From: Actinokineospora terrae
Lineage (GTDB): Bacteria > Actinomycetota > Actinomycetes > Mycobacteriales > Pseudonocardiaceae
Assembly (NCBI RefSeq): GCF_900111175.1
Contig: NZ_FOGI01000006.1
Coordinates: 460,104-524,103, forward strand
Direction of reading: 5' to 3'
Length of the DNA stretch: 64,000 nucleotides
In this document: piece after piece, positions 8,231-16,800 of the stretch
How positions within the stretch are numbered: the first letter of the stretch is position 1
Layout: each line of letters opens with the position of its first letter
The notes under the pieces: generated by a model
What the model saw: only the letters and a program-made list of their open reading frames with translations
Databases searched by the model: none
Told to the model about the DNA's origin: nothing
Translations under genes and position numbers: made by a program

Positions 8231-9397
8231 TCAGCCGACGAACAACGTCGGAAGGGGCGGAAAACCGTTGAACGACACCGAGGAGTAGCTCGCGGTGTAC
8301 GCGCCCGCGTCGAGGATGTCGACGTGGTCGCCCGCCCGCAGCGCCGTCGGAAGACGATACGGGGTGTTCTGGTAGATCACATCATCGCCGTCGCACGTGG
8401 GTCCGGCGATGATGACCGGCCCGCTCGGTTCCGCCGGGTGGGCGGTGCGCAGCCGGTAGGCGATGTACTCGTTCTCGGTCTCGGCCAGCCCCGAGTAGCG
8501 ACCGATGTCGAGGTAGACCCAGCGGTGCTCGTCGGCGTCGGACTTGCGCGACACCAGCACCACCTCGGTCCTGATCACCCCGGCGGTCGCGACGATCGCC
8601 CGACCCGGCTCGACCACCAGTTCCACCGGGGAGTCGAAGTGCGCGGCCACCGCGGCCCGGATGGCGGTGGCGTGCGCGGTCAGCGGCGGCGCCTGCTCCC
8701 GGTAGGAGGCCGGGAAGCCGCCGCCGAGGTTGAGCGAGCGGGTCGGCACCCCGGCCTCGGCCAGCCCCGCGGCGATGCGGCCCGCCTGGGCGATCCCGGC
8801 CGTCCAGGCCGCCGGGTCGGTGTGCTGCGAGCCCACGTGGAAGCAGGCCCCGTCCACCGCGAGCCCCAGGTCAGCGGCCTTGGTCAGCAACCGCAGCGCC
8901 ATCTCCGGCGAGCAGCCGAACTTCGCGCCGAACGGCGTGCCCGACGCGGGGGCGTCCACCAGGAACCGGCACCACACCCGCGAGCCCGGGGCGTGCTCGG
9001 CCAGGTTCGCCAGGTCGCCCTCGGAGTCGAAGGTGAACCGCCGCACTCCACGCCCGTAGGCGTAAGCGATGTCGCGGGCCTTCTTGATGGGGTTGCCGTA
9101 AGAGATCGCGGACGGGTCGGCGCCCTGCGCCAGGCACAGATCGATCTCGCCGGTGCTCGCCACGTCGAAGGAGGACCCCTCGTGGACGAGGGTCCGGACC
9201 AGTTCGGGCGCCGGGTTCGCCTTCACGGCGTAGAAGATGGTGGCCTCGGGCAGCGCCGCGCGCATCGCGCGGTAGTTGGTCCGCACCACTTCGAGGTCCA
9301 GCACCAGGCATGGCGTCTCGGGCGCGCGATCGTCGAGGAACGCGCGCAGCCGGGTGGACAGCCCCGGTGACCCCACAGAGTCGAGCACGGCGTGCAC
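8231..9397 (-). CDS. Ornithine decarboxylase, PLP fold type III
   Basis: 388 residues from the GTG at 9397. The PLP lysine lies in FYAVKANPAPELV, the His-Gly region in CFHVGSQH, the phosphate loop in LNLGGGFPASY, and the active-site Cys in GPTCDGDDVIY, the pattern of ornithine rather than diaminopimelate decarboxylases. It produces putrescine. The frame stays open upstream to 9502, but that would overlap the divergent symporter start, so the internal GTG is preferred. First gene of the polyamine operon. Confidence 0.88.
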   Translation of the reverse strand: MHAVLDSVGSPGLSTRLRAFLDDRAPETPCLVLDLEVVRTNYRAMRAALPEATIFYAVKANPAPELVRTLVHEGSSFDVASTGEIDLCLAQGADPSAISYGNPIKKARDIAYAYGRGVRRFTFDSEGDLANLAEHAPGSRVWCRFLVDAPASGTPFGAKFGCSPEMALRLLTKAADLGLAVDGACFHVGSQHTDPAAWTAGIAQAGRIAAGLAEAGVPTRSLNLGGGFPASYREQAPPLTAHATAIRAAVAAHFDSPVELVVEPGRAIVATAGVIRTEVVLVSRKSDADEHRWVYLDIGRYSGLAETENEYIAYRLRTAHPAEPSGPVIIAGPTCDGDDVIYQNTPYRLPTALRAGDHVDILDAGAYTASYSSVSFNGFPPLPTLFVG

Positions 9398-9500
9398 TGT
9401 AATACCGACCTGGCCGCAACCGGAGGGGCAGCCTGCCACCGACTCGATCACACTAGCCGTACCATCGCGCCCGAGGGACCCCGATCCGATGGGAGTCGAC

Positions 9501-10775
9501 ATGGCGGTGACACCACGGATCCGGGTCGGCTACGCGCTCGGATCGCTTGCCACGGGGGCGTTCGCGACCGTACCCGGTCTGCTGCTCCTGCCGTTCCTGA
9601 CCGACCGGCTCGCCGTCCCGGCCGCCGTCGCCGGTGTGCTGGTGTTGGTGCCCAAGGCGTGGGATGTGGCGTTCAACCCGATCGCCGGTCGAATCAGTGA
9701 CCGGGCAACGCATCGGCTCGGTCCGCGCCGCCCGTTCCTGCTGCGCGGCGGCCTCGCCCTGGCCGCCCTGTTCACCGCCATGTTCCTGCCCCCGCTGTTC
9801 GGCACCCCGCTCGGCGACGGCGCCTGGGTCGCGGTGTCCTTCCTGGCCTGCGCGACCGCGTTCGCCTTCTTCCAGGTCCCCTACGTCGCCATGGCCGCCG
9901 AGCTCACCGACGACTACCACGACCGCACCCGCCTGATCGCCTGGCGCGTCGCGGCTCTCGCCGTCGCCATCCTCCTCTGCGGAGCGGGCGCCCCTCTCCT
10001 GCGCGACTCCCCGGGCGGCTACCGCGTCATGGCCGTCGCCGTGGCCCTCCTGATAGTGCTCGGCACCCTGGGCGTCTACATCGGTACCGCGACCGCCCCT
10101 GTTGCGCGCGTCACACCTACGGGCGCCCGCTTTCCGGAGCTCCTCGCGGCGGTCCGGTCGTCGCGGCCCTTCCGGCTGTTGCTGCTGACCTTCGTCATCC
10201 AGGCTGTCGGCATCGGCACGCTCTTGGCTGGAGTGGACTACCTGGCTCGGGTTGTACTCCGGGATCCCGGTGCCCAGACCCCGTTGTTCGCCGCGTTCGT
10301 TGCGCCTGCGCTTTTGGTGATGCCTTTGTGGCAGGTGGTTGGGCGTCGGTGGGGGAAGCGGGTGGGGTATCAGGTGGCGACGGTGTTGTTCGCCGTGTCG
10401 GTCGGGTTGGTTGCGTTCGTGCCCGCGATGCCTGTGCTGGTGGGGTTGGTGGGGGTTGCCGGGGTGGCTTACGCGGGGTTGCAGGTGTTTCCGATGGCGA
10501 TGTTGCCGGATGTGATCTCGGCTGAGGAGCGGCGGGCGGGGGTGGTGCGGGCTGGGGTGTTCTCGGGGGTGTGGACGGCGGGGGAGACGGTGGGGTTGGC
10601 GTTGGGGCCTGGGGTGTTTGGGGGGTTGTTGGGGTTGGGTGGGTATGTGTCGGGGGGAGTGGTGCAGGGGGAGGGGGTGGGGGTGGCTGTGGTGGTGGGG
10701 TTCAGTGTGGTGCCTGCGGTGTTGGTGGGGGGTACGGTGGTGTTGTTGTCCTTTGTGGAGGGTGGGCGGGGGTAG
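9501..10775 (+). CDS. GPH-family (glycoside-pentoside-hexuronide) cation symporter, MFS_2
   Basis: 424 residues, 12 hydrophobic segments. GPH markers are the first-loop motif KAWDVAFNPIAGRISDRATHRLGPRRPFLL (the usual DP is NP here) and PYVAMAAELTDDYHDRTRLIAWR. ATG at 9501 with GGGAG five bases upstream; ATG 9489 is possible. It is divergent from the polyamine operon, but the family normally moves sugars or related solutes with Na+ or H+, so a polyamine role is only positional. The last ~450 bp switch to G/T-rich codons (Gly GGG, Val GTG/GTT, Leu TTG), unlike the C-rich first two thirds. Confidence 0.85.
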   Translation: MAVTPRIRVGYALGSLATGAFATVPGLLLLPFLTDRLAVPAAVAGVLVLVPKAWDVAFNPIAGRISDRATHRLGPRRPFLLRGGLALAALFTAMFLPPLFGTPLGDGAWVAVSFLACATAFAFFQVPYVAMAAELTDDYHDRTRLIAWRVAALAVAILLCGAGAPLLRDSPGGYRVMAVAVALLIVLGTLGVYIGTATAPVARVTPTGARFPELLAAVRSSRPFRLLLLTFVIQAVGIGTLLAGVDYLARVVLRDPGAQTPLFAAFVAPALLVMPLWQVVGRRWGKRVGYQVATVLFAVSVGLVAFVPAMPVLVGLVGVAGVAYAGLQVFPMAMLPDVISAEERRAGVVRAGVFSGVWTAGETVGLALGPGVFGGLLGLGGYVSGGVVQGEGVGVAVVVGFSVVPAVLVGGTVVLLSFVEGGRG

Positions 10776-10777
10776 GC

Positions 10778-10855
10778 GGCTCTCGTTCTCGCCTGCGGCG
10801 TCGACGATCAACGGCTCGCCTTCGGCATTGCGCTGGAGCGCGATTCAAGTGACAA
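10778..10855 (+). repeat. REP-like extragenic repeat, copy A
   Basis: About 78 bp beginning GGCTCTCGTTCTCGCCTGCG, with small internal palindromes (CGCCTGCGGCG, GCCTTCGGC, GCGCTGGAGCGC). It aligns at roughly 80% with 63597-63672, and both copies abut the same 31-bp terminal sequence on their right. Confidence 0.75.
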
Positions 10856-10997
10856 GCTCGATGGGGCGAACTTGTTTTGTGCGGGGCCCCTACGACACTC
10901 GGGCAGAACCGCAAAGCAGGGGCCGAAAAGCAGGCCCTGCCGCGAACGACGCTACGTGTGCCGTCCCCCCGCACAAAACAAGTCCGCCCCATCGAGC
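10856..10997. mobile_element. 142-bp MITE-like element with 31-bp terminal inverted repeats
   Basis: Left arm 10856-10886 begins GCTCGATGGGGCGAACTTG; right arm 10967-10997 is its inverse with one mismatch. The 80-bp interior has a smaller inverted repeat (GCAGGG / CCCTGC) and no coding potential. The same arm lies 8 nt beyond the transposase stop at the right edge (63673-63703), which suggests mobilization in trans by that IS30-type enzyme. No clear target duplication. It sits between two convergent genes. Alternative: a bidirectional transcription hairpin. Confidence 0.7.
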
Positions 10998-11066
10998 AGG
11001 GTTGGCACCAGCGACTCCGAGGAGCGCGTGGTTGGCCGACGTCTGTGGGGGCCGGGGAGAGAGGGT

Positions 11067-11107
11067 GGTTGTCCGGCCCGGGGGTGTGTGCGCCGGGCCG
11101 GACAACC
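11067..11107. terminator. 15-bp perfect hairpin at the end of the symporter gene
   Basis: GGTTGTCCGGCCCGG (11067-11081) pairs with 11093-11107 across an 11-nt loop, 10 nt beyond the stop of the minus-strand symporter. Probable terminator, serving both convergent transcripts. Confidence 0.75.
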
Positions 11108-11117
11108 GGGGGGTGGA

Positions 11118-12704
11118 TTAGCGGCCGATGCCGGTGAGGGCTCGGACTTCCATTTCTCGGGCTTTGGCGGGGTCGGCTTTGTCGCGGCTGAGGATGGTGC
11201 CGAGGTAGCCGGCGATGAAGGAGATGGGGATGGAGATGATGCCGGGGTTGGAGAGGGGGAAGAGGTGGAAGTCCACACCGGACAGGATGGAGGTGGGGGC
11301 GCCGGATAGCACAGGGGAGAAGAAGACCAGGACTAGGCAGGAACCCAGGCCGCCGTACATGGCCCAGAGGGTGCCGGTGGTGTTGAAGCGCTTCCAGAAC
11401 AGCGAGTACAGCAGCGTCGACAGGTTGGCCGATGCGGCGAAGGCGAAGGCCAGGGCCACCAGGAAGGCGACGTTCTGGCCGTTGGCCAGGATGCCGCCGA
11501 GGATGGCGAGGATGCCGATGACCAGGGCGGTGATGCGGGCGACGCGGACCTCGGAGATGGGGTCGGCCTTGCCGCGGCGCAGGATGTTGGCGTAGACGTC
11601 GTGGGCGAAGGAGGCGGAGGCGGTGATGGTGAGGCCCGCGACGACGGCCAGGATGGTGGCGAAGGCGACGGCGGCGACGATTCCCATCAGGACGGTGCCG
11701 CCGATCTCGAAGGCCAGCAGCGGGGCCGCGGCGTTCTCCCGGCCGGTGGCGGCCAGGATGCGCTCCGAGCCGACCAGGGCCGAGGCGCCGTAGCCGATGA
11801 TCAGGGTGGCGCCGTAGAACACCGTCATCATGCCGACCGTCCACACCACCGAGATCCGGGCCTGGCGGGCGTCGGGCACCGTGTAGAACCGCATCAGCAC
11901 GTGCGGCAGACCGGCGGCGCCCAGGATCAGCGCGACCGAGAGCGAGATGAAGTCCAGGGTGCTGATCGGGGTGGCGCCGTACTGCACGCCGGGGTCGAGG
12001 ATCTTCTCGCCCTTGGTGTTGTTCGCCGCGGCCTGCTCCATCAGCGCGGTCAGGCTGAAGCCGAACTTGCCGAGCAGGAACACCGTCATCAGCACCACGC
12101 ACAGCAGCAGCACCACGGCCTTGATGATCTGCACCCACGTGGTGCCCTTCATCCCGCCGACCAGCACGTAGAACACCATGATCAGGCCGACTACGCTGAT
12201 CACCAGCGCCTGCCCGCCCTTGGTGTGCACGTCGAGCAGCAGCGCCACCACCGCGCCCGCGCCCGCCATCTGGGCCAGCATGTAGAACAGCGAGATCACC
12301 AGGGTCGAGGTCGCCGCCGCGGCGCGGACCGGGCGCTGGCGCATCCGGAACGCCAGCACGTCGCCCATGGTGAACCGGCCGGTGTTGCGCACGAGCTCCG
12401 CGATCAGCAGCAGGTTCACCAACCAGGCCACCAGGTAGCCGATCGAGTACATGAACCCGTCGTAGCCGTGGATCGCGATCGCGCCCGCGACCCCGAGGAA
12501 CGACGCCGCGGAGAGGAAGTCGCCGGAGAGGGCGACACCGTTCTGCACGCCGGTGAGCCCGCCGCCCGCCGCGTAGTAGTCGGTCGTGGAGCTGCCGCGG
12601 GAGCCGACCCGGTAGACCACGAACAGCGTGATCACCACGAAAGCGCCGAACACCACCGAGTTGAGGACCGGGTCGCCGACCTGGCCTTGGGCGAGGACGC
12701 TCAT
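11118..12704 (-). CDS. actP: Sodium:solute symporter, cation/acetate type (ActP/MctC-like)
   Basis: 528 residues with 13 or so hydrophobic helices. SSS-family markers are YYAAGGGLTGVQNGVALSGDFLSAASFLG at the N-terminus and AFAASANLSTLLYSLFWKRFNTTG late in the protein. It imports acetate, propionate or pyruvate-like monocarboxylates with Na+. It overlaps the DUF485 gene by 4 nt, the standard ActP-YjcH pairing. ATG 12704 rather than the longer upstream frame is supported by this coupling. The 3' 250 bp are strongly C-rich on the coding strand. Confidence 0.88.
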   Translation of the reverse strand: MSVLAQGQVGDPVLNSVVFGAFVVITLFVVYRVGSRGSSTTDYYAAGGGLTGVQNGVALSGDFLSAASFLGVAGAIAIHGYDGFMYSIGYLVAWLVNLLLIAELVRNTGRFTMGDVLAFRMRQRPVRAAAATSTLVISLFYMLAQMAGAGAVVALLLDVHTKGGQALVISVVGLIMVFYVLVGGMKGTTWVQIIKAVVLLLCVVLMTVFLLGKFGFSLTALMEQAAANNTKGEKILDPGVQYGATPISTLDFISLSVALILGAAGLPHVLMRFYTVPDARQARISVVWTVGMMTVFYGATLIIGYGASALVGSERILAATGRENAAAPLLAFEIGGTVLMGIVAAVAFATILAVVAGLTITASASFAHDVYANILRRGKADPISEVRVARITALVIGILAILGGILANGQNVAFLVALAFAFAASANLSTLLYSLFWKRFNTTGTLWAMYGGLGSCLVLVFFSPVLSGAPTSILSGVDFHLFPLSNPGIISIPISFIAGYLGTILSRDKADPAKAREMEVRALTGIGR

Positions 12705-13111
12705 CGGCCCGCCTCCGCGCGCTCGTGCAGCCGGGCCACCGCGGGGTCGATGCGGCGCCGCGCCCACCGCGCGTACACGGTGGTGATGGCGATGGTCGAG
12801 GCGAACTGGGCGAAGCCGAGCACCAGGCCCACGCTGATCGACCCGGTCAGCCTGGTCGCCATGAACTCGTGCGCGTAGGCGGCCAGCAGCACGTAGGACA
12901 GGTACCAGAGCAGGAACAGCGCGGTGAGGGTGAAGACGAACCGGCGGAACCGCGCCCGCAGCACGGTGAACTCCGGGCTGCGGTGGATCGCGTCGAAGTC
13001 CGGCCCGCTCGCGCCGCCGGTGCCCGCCCGGCCGTCGATGCCGCCGAAGGTGGCCGAGGGTGTCGGTGGCGCGGTGCTGGACGCCGCCCGGCGTCCGACG
13101 ACCTGGGTCAT
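12701..13111 (-). CDS. DUF485 small membrane protein, partner of the acetate symporter
   Basis: 136 residues. A 55-residue Ala/Gly/Pro leader precedes the DUF485 core: FRRFVFTLTALFLLWYLSYVLLAAYA, then a second helix with SVGLVLGFAQFASTIAITTVYARWA. The Arg-rich tail RRRIDPAVARL is typical. GGAGG lies eight bases before the ATG. It is co-transcribed with the symporter by ATGA overlap, like yjcH-actP; role in transporter assembly or regulation is assumed from the family. Confidence 0.88.
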   Translation of the reverse strand: MTQVVGRRAASSTAPPTPSATFGGIDGRAGTGGASGPDFDAIHRSPEFTVLRARFRRFVFTLTALFLLWYLSYVLLAAYAHEFMATRLTGSISVGLVLGFAQFASTIAITTVYARWARRRIDPAVARLHERAEAGR

Positions 13112-13834
13112 GCTTTTCCTCCGCAATGGTGGGGGCGGCGTCGACCTAGGGGTGGAAACGCGCGCGGTGGCGTTCCTCGGGCGGCGCCGGGGTGATTTCC
13201 CCGAATGCGCGGTGGTCGCGCTCCAGGGGGCGGGCGCCATGGTAGCCACGAATGCGGCGGCCGTGCCAATGGTTGTCCACAGAGGCGGGGCCGGTTGTCG
13301 CGTCGGCGCCGCGGGTCACCGAACGGTACCGGTTCGGCCGCGAGTCGGCCGGGTCAATCGGTTCACACTTAGTGGTGAATTGCCGGGTCACTCGGTGTCC
13401 CTTCAGGAGGGTGGAAACCGGTTGCCGTCCCCGCACCGGGGGAGATCCACTGTGGTCCGACCGGCGTCTGCCCTGGTCACGGCCGATCGCGCGGCGTGAT
13501 CCCGGCACACCACCCGGGGGAATACCCGATCGAGCGATCAAGGCGGAAATTCAATGCAAAGCGTGACCGATTCCCGCAATTGATCTTCCAGTTGCCCGCC
13601 CGGGTGGCGAGATCACCCACCGCCCCGGCCATTCTCGCAGGTCAACGGGAATGGAGAGGAAGATCGCCGGATCGGGGTAGCATCGACACTCAAGTTCTCG
13701 CCGAAGCCGCGCCGATGTCGGAAGGGTCATCGACGCGGTACGGGGAATCGGCGCACCGCTGGTTTCACAGTCCTGATAGGACGCCGCGGGTCGCGCTGTG
13801 CCACGCGGATTCGTCTCGGAGGGAGATCGACGCG
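13112..13834. other. 723-bp divergent intergenic region with palindromes
   Basis: No convincing gene. It contains CCGAAC-N7-GTTCGG (13319-13337) and a quasi-palindrome TTCACACTT/AGTGGTGAA (13362-13379), both upstream of the symporter operon and plausible operators. The right part must hold the promoter and leader of the conservon. Long open frames here are GC-driven and lack coding bias. Confidence 0.45.
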
Positions 13835-13888
13835 GTGAGGGTGTTATTCCTACGACGACCGCGGGCCGACTCGGGGGTCCGCGGGTGA
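13835..13888 (+). CDS. Putative 17-residue leader peptide coupled to the NIT kinase
   Basis: GTG AGG GTG TTA... encodes MRVLFLRRPRADSGVRG and stops with TGA overlapping the kinase GTG (GTGA at 13885-13888). GGAGGGAG lies 9 nt before this start and is the best ribosome site in the region, while the kinase GTG has only a G-run. It contains a rare TTA leucine codon at position 4, the bldA-dependent codon of actinomycetes. It could couple or condition kinase translation. Alternatively the kinase begins at 13798 and this is chance. Confidence 0.4.
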   Translation: MRVLFLRRPRADSGVRG

Positions 13889-16800
13889 GCCGCGCGTCGT
13901 CCGGCAGCGGTCGGGCCGCGTCGGTCGCCGCCGGGAGGATCCCGGGCGCGACGCCCGCGCGGCGCGGCGCGCCGCGGACGGCCGGTGGGGAAGCCGGCCG
14001 GTCCCCGGTGGCCACGCTGACCCGGTGGCGGGACTGGAACATCCCGGTCAAGCTGGCCGCGGTGATCATGGTCCCGGTCGCCTTCGCGATCGTGCTCGGC
14101 GTGCTGCGGATCAGCGGCCAGGTCGAGCGCGCCGAGTCCTACCAGCGGGTGGACAAGCTCGTCGCGGTCAACGACAGCCTGCGCAAGGCCCTCACCTGGC
14201 TGCAGCGCGAGCGCACCAAGGCCGCCGTGCTGCTCACCGCCGGGTCCCGCGACATCGCCGCGGAACTGGCCGGGGAGCGGCAGAGCGCCGACTACGCGCG
14301 GGAGGAGATGTTCCGCGCCATCGGCAAGGCCACCTTCGACACCGAGGTGACCAAGGCGCGGCTGGTCGACGTCACCTCGGCGTTCGACACCCTCACCGCG
14401 CTGCGCCGCCCGGTCGGCGCCGGGGCGGTGGACAGCGGCACCGCGCTCGCGGGCTACACCGACGTGATCCACACGCTGCTGGACTTCGACCGCGCCACCA
14501 CCGGCGAGGTCGCCGACCCCGGTCTCGCCAACACCGCCGCCGCGCTGCACGACCTGGAGGCGGCCAAGGAAGAGGTGTACTACCAGCAGGGCCTGGTCGC
14601 CATCGGCATCGCCAGGGGCGGGCTCAACGCCGCCGACCTGGACAGCCTGCGCGCGTCGCAGTCCCGGCTGGCCGAGCGCACCGCCGACTTCCGCTCCATC
14701 GCCACCCTGCGCCAGCAGTCGGGCTACGACGCGCTGCACGACGCGCCCGAGGTGCGGACCAGGACGGAGCTGCTGCGCCTGGCCGTCGGCGACGGCACCG
14801 ACGGCAGCGCCAGCGTCAACGTGCCGCTGCCGATCACCTCGGTGGACTGGAACTCCTCCTCCGAGCAGGTCTCCGAGCGGATCACCGCGGTCAGCGCGCT
14901 GCTCGGCGCCGAGATCAAGGACCGCTCCTCGGCCATGCAGGACGAGGCGAGCGACGCGGCGGGCCTGGCCTCGGTGGTGCTCATCCTGGCCCTGGTCGCC
15001 GCCGCCGCGGTGATGATCGTGATCGGCAGGCAGCTGCTCGGCTCGCTCGCGCTGCTGCGCCGGGGCGCGCTCGACGTCGCCACCCGCAGGCTGCCCGCCG
15101 CGGTCGCCCGGATCCGCGACGGCGACGACGTGGTGGCGCCGGTGGTCGAACCGGTGGCCGTGCTGCCCGACGACGAGGTCGGCCAGGTGGCGCGCGCGTT
15201 CGACGCGGTGCACGAGCAGGCGCTGCGGCTGGCCACCGAGCAGGCCGTGCTGCGCGCCAATTACAGCAACGTCTTCGTCAACCTCTCCCGCCGCAGCCAG
15301 GGCCTGGTGCAGCGCCAGCTGCACCTGCTCGAACGGCTGGAGCGCGACGAGGAGGACGCCGACCAGCTGGCCACGCTGTTCCAGCTCGACCACCTGGCCA
15401 CCCGGATGCGCCGCAACAACGAGAACCTGATGGTGCTCTCCGGCAGCGACCTGGCCCGCCGGGCGCAGGCGCCGACCCAGCTCGGCGACCTGCTGCGCGC
15501 GGCGGTGTCCGAGGTCGAGCACTACGAGCGGGTGGTGATCGCCCCGCCGCCCGCGGTGCTCGTCGTGGGCTACGCGGTCGGCGACCTGGTCCGGCTCACC
15601 GCGGAACTGCTCGACAACGCGACCGCGTTCTCCGCGCCTGCCACCCAGGTCCTGATCACCAGCCAGGTCACCGACACCGGCGCGATCCGGGTCGAGGTCG
15701 TCGACCGCGGCATCGGCCTGAGCGAGCAGGAACTGGCCGACGCCAACACCCGGCTCGCCGACAGCCGCACCGTCGACGCCTCGACCTCGCGCCGGATGGG
15801 GCTGTTCGTGGTCGGCAGGCTCGCCGCCCGGCTCAACGTCGAGGTGCGGCTGCACCCCGGCGCGCAGACCGGGGTGCGCGCGGTCATCGCCGTACCCGCG
15901 GACCTCGTCGCCGGTGACGTCGGTCTTGACCTACCGAGGGTCGCCGCCGCCCGCGAGTCCCTTGGCGCCAACGGTTCCCAGAGCTCTACCGGGTCCAACG
16001 GCCACACCGCGTCCAACGGGCGCGGTTCCGTCAACGGCAACGGCAACGGCAGCGCTAACGGGAACGGCAGTGCCAACGGGAACGGCTCGACCAACGGGCG
16101 CGGTGCGGGTAGCCGCAACGGGTCCAACGGGCACGGCAGCAACGGTCACGGCAGCAACGGTCACAACGGGACCGACCACGGCGAGAGCAACGGCACCGGT
16201 CCCAGCGGGTTCACCGCCGGGCTCGCCCGCAGGCTCGCCAACGGCAAGCCCAGGTGGGAGCCGACCGGCGCGCCCGGTGGCGACGGCGCGGAACTGCCCG
16301 GCTCGCCGCCCATCCCGTCGCCGACCCCCAGCGGCGACGGCGTCCCGTTGCCGCGCCGCTCACCGAGGGCACCGGCGCAGCCGGACGTGCCGCCGGTGGA
16401 GCAGACCCAGGCGCTGTTCGTCCCCGACGACGACCCGGTCGAGCAGCCCGCGCCGTCCGTGCCCGCCCAGTCCGCCTTCGACGGCGGTGCGCGGCACGGG
16501 GTCGACGGCGACTTCGGTGACTTCGGCGACGTGGACGACGACAGCGGCTGGTGGGACACCACGCTGGTGCACCAGGCCGCGGTCACCCCACCCGCCGCCG
16601 CGCTGCACGAGACCACGCCGATCTTCGACGAGATGGTCTCCGCGTGGTTCCGGGCGGTCACCGACGACCCGAACTCCACCGCGGCCGACGTCACCAGGGG
16701 ACCGGACTGGGACTTCGCCGCCGACCAGGGATTCCACACCGCCCGCGCGGTGTCGGCGGCCGAGCCGGAGGACTTCACCACCTCCGGCCTGCCCCGGCGC

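Noticed and set aside
9398..9502. Longer ornithine decarboxylase N-terminus
   Set aside because: Would overlap the divergent symporter start and adds residues (with extra Cys) not expected in the family.
13819..13885. Kinase starting at GTG 13798
   Set aside because: No ribosome site before it and it would swallow the strong GGAGGGAG; GTG 13885 is preferred, though not proven.
13496..13888. 130-codon frame upstream of the conservon kinase
   Set aside because: No coding bias over most of its length; only its last 17 codons, with their own ribosome site, look meaningful.
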